From NCBI GenBank assembly GCA_002320605.1, contig DCKG01000012.1, positions 1 to 37,548 on the forward strand: a stretch of 37,548 nucleotides of DNA. The letters are read 5' to 3'. The translations under genes and the position numbers were made by a program. Position 1 is the first letter of the stretch. Each line of letters begins with the position of its first letter. This stretch comes from Bacteroidales bacterium UBA1680. GTDB taxonomy: Bacteria > Bacteroidota > Bacteroidia > Bacteroidales > UBA932. Shown piece after piece: positions 33,579 through 37,548 of this stretch. The notes beneath the pieces were generated by a model. It was not told the origin of the DNA, searched no databases, and saw nothing but the letters and a program-made list of their open reading frames with translations.

Positions 33579-35604
33579 GCTCAGTAGTCTGATTAATGAT
33601 TTTATCGATCGAATCGTACACTTTACTTTCTTGGTCTGTCCCAATATCTCTCATTACCTGCCAAGACAATTTTCCCCCGCCAGGCTCACCTGGATAATTC
33701 AAATATTTCCTCAGCCCTGTCTTGAGTCCGCCTTCATCTGGGTCGTCAATCCAACTGTGTGCGATGTAGGCTTCAATGTGCCTGCAGCGATTCACTTTTC
33801 TTAAGACATAGGCAAGGCTAGCGGCCTGTTCTGCCAGGCATTTCTCGGAGTAGTCGATGGAATTTGGATTCTGCTCGGAAAGAATGACGGATCGAGGTTT
33901 CCTATTGTAGTTGTTCCCTTGTTTCCCTGCCCATCTGTCAAGTACTTCAATGTTCTTGAAGCTGATGATATCAGTATCTTCACTCATCGATGCATGTTTG
34001 TCAAGCCATGATTTCGGTTCCCAGATGATTTCTGGATAGGCGTGATATGCTATGCCCCATGGAAAGTCACCCTCCACTTTGCAGATGTCCTGCAATATTT
34101 TCAAGACTTGCCGCCCAGGATAAGATGTGGCAATGTCAAAGGCCTTGTTCCAATAATGTGTGAGGGGAACGTAAACCTGAGCCTCTGCATTATACTTTAA
34201 AGCGGAGTAATAGACCATTCGTATTGATTTGAGATAAAGACTTGCGAATTCCAATGCGGACTTCTTCCCTGCGTTGCACCAAATCCAGGCAGAATCTACC
34301 TCGTTATGTACGATCCATTTATGGATATGCCCATAGAGACAATCAGGCCTGCTATATCTTGAGGCCAGAAAATCCAGTGCGGCAGCATAGAGGTTTGTCG
34401 ACTCCAACGATGTAAGATCGGGCATTGTGTATGCCCCGGCTGTATCATACTCGGGATGCTCAATCATTTGCCCAATCGCCGAATCGCTGCTCATGTTTTC
34501 CGGATAGACCAAAATTATGGCGTAGACGATTATCCCTCTTTTCGCCGCAGCTAGCAAAGTCTTGTCATATTCCTTTATGACCTTGTCTATAATGTGATAT
34601 GTGGTTCCGTTGTAAGAGAATGGGATAGTATCCTTGTTGTCCCGAGAGGATAAAAAATCATTGATTCGTATATTGACTGTGACGTGCGATATCCCAAGTT
34701 CGTCCAAGTCGGACTCGAAATCATTCAATACGAATCCACCCAGCCCTTTTTTATTTTTGGCGATTATCTTCGGAATCGAATACATGGAAGATACACAATC
34801 GGCATAGCGTGCGTGCGAGGCCAGAGCTAATCCATTTGTTGTTTCTATACCAATTGCGAACCGTGAGAAGATACGATCGTATTGTTTCCCCGAGAAAACC
34901 TCTTTTCTCGGAAATGATGCCATGAATGAGCCGTCGGATTCGGGTTCTATCAGTTTGATTACGTTAAAATCAGATGTGGAAAATTCGCCGAAGACAGGGA
35001 TTTCGTAGAGATGAAATTCACGTCCGTTTCGGCAAACATTTCCAAGGACTGTAATTATGTCATTATTCTCTGAGACTGACTTTATTTCACACGGGAACTC
35101 TGTCTCATACAAATAGTCTCGAAGACTGACTTGAGGCAATGCCTTGCGGATGGAATAGGCTTTTCTTTTGCATTTTCTTTTTCCTTCTTTTTGAGAGAAA
35201 GCACGCAGCCGGATATTTCGAATCTTGAATTTTACGGTTGTCGATGTCGGGTACGGAATCAAGGTCAGAACTAAGGAATCCTCTGAAATGAATATGAAAT
35301 CACTTAAAGCTTCCAGATGTGCGGATATATCTATTGAAATAGTTCTCCACTTAGTCGTCGCAACAACGTTTCTGAAAAAAATGTTGTATTTTTTTGAAAT
35401 AGTTACGATTAACTGCCACAGAATAGACGAACATGAATAGTCAAAGCTAAGAATAAGATTCTCTTCTTCTATCTTTTTATATTTGCGGGGTCTTAATGGC
35501 AGGCTCATATCCTGATTTATTTCAATGTAATAGTTACAGGATTTAGTTTTTTCGATATAAGATTTAGCGTGTAAAGTGGATACGTATAAATCAATAGGCT
35601 TCAT
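33565..35604 (-). CDS. DUF5722 glycoside-hydrolase-like protein, no signal peptide
   Basis: A 679-residue protein. Residues 45-137 look like a beta-sandwich carbohydrate-binding domain (ending FKIRNIRLRAF). Residues 285-650 match DUF5722, a TIM barrel of the clan GH-A type: the likely acid/base Glu435 is in WIVHNEVDSAW and the likely nucleophile Glu577 is in RSVILSEQNP. HAYP (521-524) and the late AYIAHSWIDD strand fit the same barrel. Bacteroides homologues that I recall are secreted, but this one starts MKPIDLYVSTLHAK with no signal peptide, so it appears cytoplasmic. It overlaps both neighbours by 14 bases. The substrate is unknown; a role in tailoring a sugar on the peptide or its precursor is only a suggestion. 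Confidence 0.75.
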   Translation of the reverse strand: MKPIDLYVSTLHAKSYIEKTKSCNYYIEINQDMSLPLRPRKYKKIEEENLILSFDYSCSSILWQLIVTISKKYNIFFRNVVATTKWRTISIDISAHLEALSDFIFISEDSLVLTLIPYPTSTTVKFKIRNIRLRAFSQKEGKRKCKRKAYSIRKALPQVSLRDYLYETEFPCEIKSVSENNDIITVLGNVCRNGREFHLYEIPVFGEFSTSDFNVIKLIEPESDGSFMASFPRKEVFSGKQYDRIFSRFAIGIETTNGLALASHARYADCVSSMYSIPKIIAKNKKGLGGFVLNDFESDLDELGISHVTVNIRINDFLSSRDNKDTIPFSYNGTTYHIIDKVIKEYDKTLLAAAKRGIIVYAIILVYPENMSSDSAIGQMIEHPEYDTAGAYTMPDLTSLESTNLYAAALDFLASRYSRPDCLYGHIHKWIVHNEVDSAWIWCNAGKKSALEFASLYLKSIRMVYYSALKYNAEAQVYVPLTHYWNKAFDIATSYPGRQVLKILQDICKVEGDFPWGIAYHAYPEIIWEPKSWLDKHASMSEDTDIISFKNIEVLDRWAGKQGNNYNRKPRSVILSEQNPNSIDYSEKCLAEQAASLAYVLRKVNRCRHIEAYIAHSWIDDPDEGGLKTGLRKYLNYPGEPGGGKLSWQVMRDIGTDQESKVYDSIDKIINQTTEHDIS

Positions 35605-36559
35605 AATGTTCTCTCTTTTTGAATGGACGAATTAAAGTGCCTTTTAAATCAATCATAAAAGTTCTGAATGCCTGACCATAGAAGCGGTTATATTGCCCAG
35701 AAATAAAGGCAAATGTCAATTTTAATGCTCCGAACCGATTACGCATCATCCAGAAACGATCTTCGATAAAACATTGTTTCGATAAAACATGTGTTAATAT
35801 GGGGTCTATCATCTCTTTATTCCAAGTCCGTACTTCTGGAGCTTGTCCCCAGTGTCTCGGAGGAAATTTAAGCATCAAACTGATGCCAATGGTTTGTTTG
35901 CTATGTTGGCGATACTTTATTAAACAATCATCAATATAGTTTATTTTGTCGGAGGAGGCTGCCCGTACTGCAATGATTTCATCATGGATTGGTCTGATAT
36001 GCATTGATGGAAATGGCAAACAATACGGAAGAAAGGAAGCTCTCAATGCGGAAGTGCAGCCTGTGACTCGTCCATAGGTGGCAAGCAATTCCAAAACATA
36101 TCCTTGATTGAAAAGCGACTTATTCTTTTCGTCTAAACCTACGGCATCGAAAAGAGTCTTACTGTAGCATGCCGTTCCGTTTGACTTTAGCAAAAATGCG
36201 TTTGAGAAAACGAAGTCAATATCGGGATGTTCATTAAAATATTGATAGATTTTTTCGACCTTGTTTGGCATCCAAATATCATCTTGATCGGATAAAAAAA
36301 TAATGTCTCCTGAGCACCTAGCCAATGTTTGTTCAAAATTCTTTAAAAAACCAAGATTCTCGCTATTTATGTAAAGTTGTATTGTTATCTCTCGATGTCG
36401 CCTAATAAAGTCTCTCGTTATTCTTACAGAATTGTCAATGGAGCAATCATCGCAAATAATGATTTCATCAACCGCTCTAGTTTGATTGACTATCGATTCC
36501 AGTTGCTCAAGGATGTATTTTTCTCCATTATAAGTGCAGATAGCTACAGAAGTTCTCAT
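35591..36559 (-). CDS. Family 2 glycosyltransferase
   Basis: A 322-residue GT-A enzyme. The start SVAICTYNGEKYILEQLESI is the GT2 nucleotide-binding strand and loop. The acidic IIICDDCS and the metal-binding DQDD (91-94, in FLSDQDDIWMPNK) follow. The layout resembles rhamnosyltransferases of the same group, with an acceptor part after about 170. There is no signal or membrane helix. It transfers a sugar from an activated nucleotide donor; the acceptor is unknown. The DNA is more AT-rich than the esterase-like gene before it (by eye). The stop codon lies 13 bases inside the DUF5722 gene, and the start is six bases after the esterase-like gene ends. Confidence 0.9.
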   Translation of the reverse strand: MRTSVAICTYNGEKYILEQLESIVNQTRAVDEIIICDDCSIDNSVRITRDFIRRHREITIQLYINSENLGFLKNFEQTLARCSGDIIFLSDQDDIWMPNKVEKIYQYFNEHPDIDFVFSNAFLLKSNGTACYSKTLFDAVGLDEKNKSLFNQGYVLELLATYGRVTGCTSALRASFLPYCLPFPSMHIRPIHDEIIAVRAASSDKINYIDDCLIKYRQHSKQTIGISLMLKFPPRHWGQAPEVRTWNKEMIDPILTHVLSKQCFIEDRFWMMRNRFGALKLTFAFISGQYNRFYGQAFRTFMIDLKGTLIRPFKKREHYEAY

Positions 36560-36565
36560 TTCTTT

Positions 36566-37548
36566 TCAGTTGATGTGCAAGACGCCGTCGAACTGGCTGC
36601 GAGGACAGGCGTAGTCCTCCTGCTGCCCCTTCTGGGAGCCCTTGTTGCGTTTCTTCACGATGCGCCCTAGATGCTCCGAGCTTATGAAGAGATAGTCCAT
36701 CCCTTGTTTAGACAAAGTGTACTCCAGGCTGTTCGGGGATGGGGCATGGAGCGAGACCGTGCCATTCGCATCCGTCTTGGCGTCATCCTTGAGAACTGTC
36801 TGCGCCAGGCAGACGTAATCGTCGCCGTACTTTTCCTTCATGTACCATCCGAAAGGCTTGTGATAAGGGATGTTGGACGAGAGGTATTGCGCATGGCCGA
36901 GGTGGCAGCTGACGACCACGTTCTGGTCATGGGGGCAGAACGAGTCGATTAGGAAAGATGAGTACTCGAACATTTTCCTGTCCCGAATGAGAAAATCGTA
37001 GCGAAGGTCGTACACATCTGGCTGGTCGTCATCGTTCCTGAGGTTGTCCAGGTAGAACCGAATGATGGGGAAATCGTCACCTAGGATTGCTCGGAGTTCG
37101 GTCTCGTTCCTGTCCATTATCGGAAGGATCTTGCCGGCTTCCGTCTTTACTTTATAGCTGTAATCGTGGTTCGCAAGATGTGCTATGATAGAATCAATCG
37201 CCGGGAGGCGCGAGGAGGCGCTGACCGTGAGGAGATAGCTGCGCAGATATGCCCACAGCTCATTTATGCCCGTACTGAGAAAGTAGTCGTTGCCGTAGAA
37301 CCTCACCTTGTTTTCCGCCTTCCTGTTGTGTTCCCTTATCCATTCGGTCAAATCCATCAGGACATCGATGTCAGAGACCCCGTACTGCAGGAACTCCTTA
37401 AGCTTGTCGAGGGGCACGTCATCGTAGCCCTGTACATACCGGTTGAAGAAGAGCATCAGCATCATGGAATTCTCAAGGATCACCATGGAGACGTTCCCGT
37501 TCAGGATGCCCGACTTGATGAAGTCGCAGGTGGCCCTGTTGATCTTGG
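36566..37548 (-). CDS. Erythromycin esterase-like hydrolase (cut by window end)
   Basis: At least 327 residues are visible and the frame continues past the window edge, so the N-terminus is missing; the ATG at 37486 is probably internal because the frame reads KINRATCDFIKSGILNGNVS before it. The family marks are a Glu in VSMVILENSM (like the conserved acidic residue of esterases), VRFYGNDYF and the His pair SCHLGHAQYLSSN (HxxH). The family includes EreA/EreC macrolide esterases and many uncharacterised hydrolases linked to peptide and polyketide clusters. Here it could open or trim an ester or act in protection. Base composition is higher in G+C than the next genes. It probably starts or continues the operon. 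Confidence 0.8.
   Translation of the reverse strand, partial: KINRATCDFIKSGILNGNVSMVILENSMMLMLFFNRYVQGYDDVPLDKLKEFLQYGVSDIDVLMDLTEWIREHNRKAENKVRFYGNDYFLSTGINELWAYLRSYLLTVSASSRLPAIDSIIAHLANHDYSYKVKTEAGKILPIMDRNETELRAILGDDFPIIRFYLDNLRNDDDQPDVYDLRYDFLIRDRKMFEYSSFLIDSFCPHDQNVVVSCHLGHAQYLSSNIPYHKPFGWYMKEKYGDDYVCLAQTVLKDDAKTDANGTVSLHAPSPNSLEYTLSKQGMDYLFISSEHLGRIVKKRNKGSQKGQQEDYACPRSQFDGVLHIN

Noticed and set aside
33579..33644. Upstream start of the LanC-like gene at 33644
   Set aside because: It would overlap the DUF5722 gene by 80 bases; the ATG at 33578 gives the same 14-base overlap seen at the other joint and a normal N-terminus.

Overview
The window looks like a chromosomal segment of a member of the Bacteroidota, most likely order Bacteroidales. 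The sigma factor at 29199-30059 has the short primary-sigma layout of that phylum, and DUF5722, golvesin-type and GG-leader peptide genes also occur. Several starts are preceded by the Bacteroidales promoter pattern TTTG, about 19-20 bases, TAnnTTTG, and clear Shine-Dalgarno sequences are rare. I cannot name a family or genus. No tRNA, rRNA or CRISPR array was seen.

Layout. 1-5.9 kb (+): a GNAT-like protein, release factor 1, a GC-rich folded spacer, a queuosine pair (precursor transporter and QueF), and dnaK with an unusual Gly-Pro-Gln tail and a strong terminator. 5.9-6.7 kb: no convincing intact gene, probably decayed DNA. 6.7-9.3 kb (+): a LysE-type exporter, a DUF4160/DUF2442 pair resembling a toxin-antitoxin module, and a secreted alkaline phosphatase. 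9.3-15.4 kb (-): an M28-like protein with altered active-site residues, an MsbA-like ABC exporter and a large secreted amidase-like protein with golvesin and FN3 domains. 15.4-18.9 kb (+): a secreted TPR protein, a YycJ-type metallo-hydrolase and a glutathione peroxidase with a signal peptide. 18.9-24.6 kb: a PatB/MalY aminotransferase (-), then a metal group (+) with a binding lipoprotein, a Zn/Cd/Pb-type P1B ATPase and a Fur-family regulator. The ATPase and the regulator are separated by an 840-base stretch with a possible transposase remnant and repeats of TAGAACG. 24.6-31.8 kb: dnaN, an exonuclease and a FAH-like protein (-), then htrA, rpoD and argS (+).

The most interesting part is 31.9-37.5 kb, all on the minus strand and continuing past the window end. 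In transcription order it holds an erythromycin-esterase-like protein (cut by the edge), a family 2 glycosyltransferase, a DUF5722 glycosidase-like protein without a signal peptide, a LanC-like protein without the usual zinc ligands, a 48-codon gene for a peptide with a double-glycine leader, and a TPR lipoprotein. Two of the junctions are 14-base overlaps, and other gaps are 6, 67 and 6 bases. I read this as part of a ribosomal peptide (RiPP) pathway. The predicted core has serines but no cysteine, so ordinary lanthionine chemistry does not fit. The glycosyltransferase and glycosidase-like protein hint at a sugar-modified product. The function is inference; the gene order, the small gene and the missing residues are read directly from the sequence.
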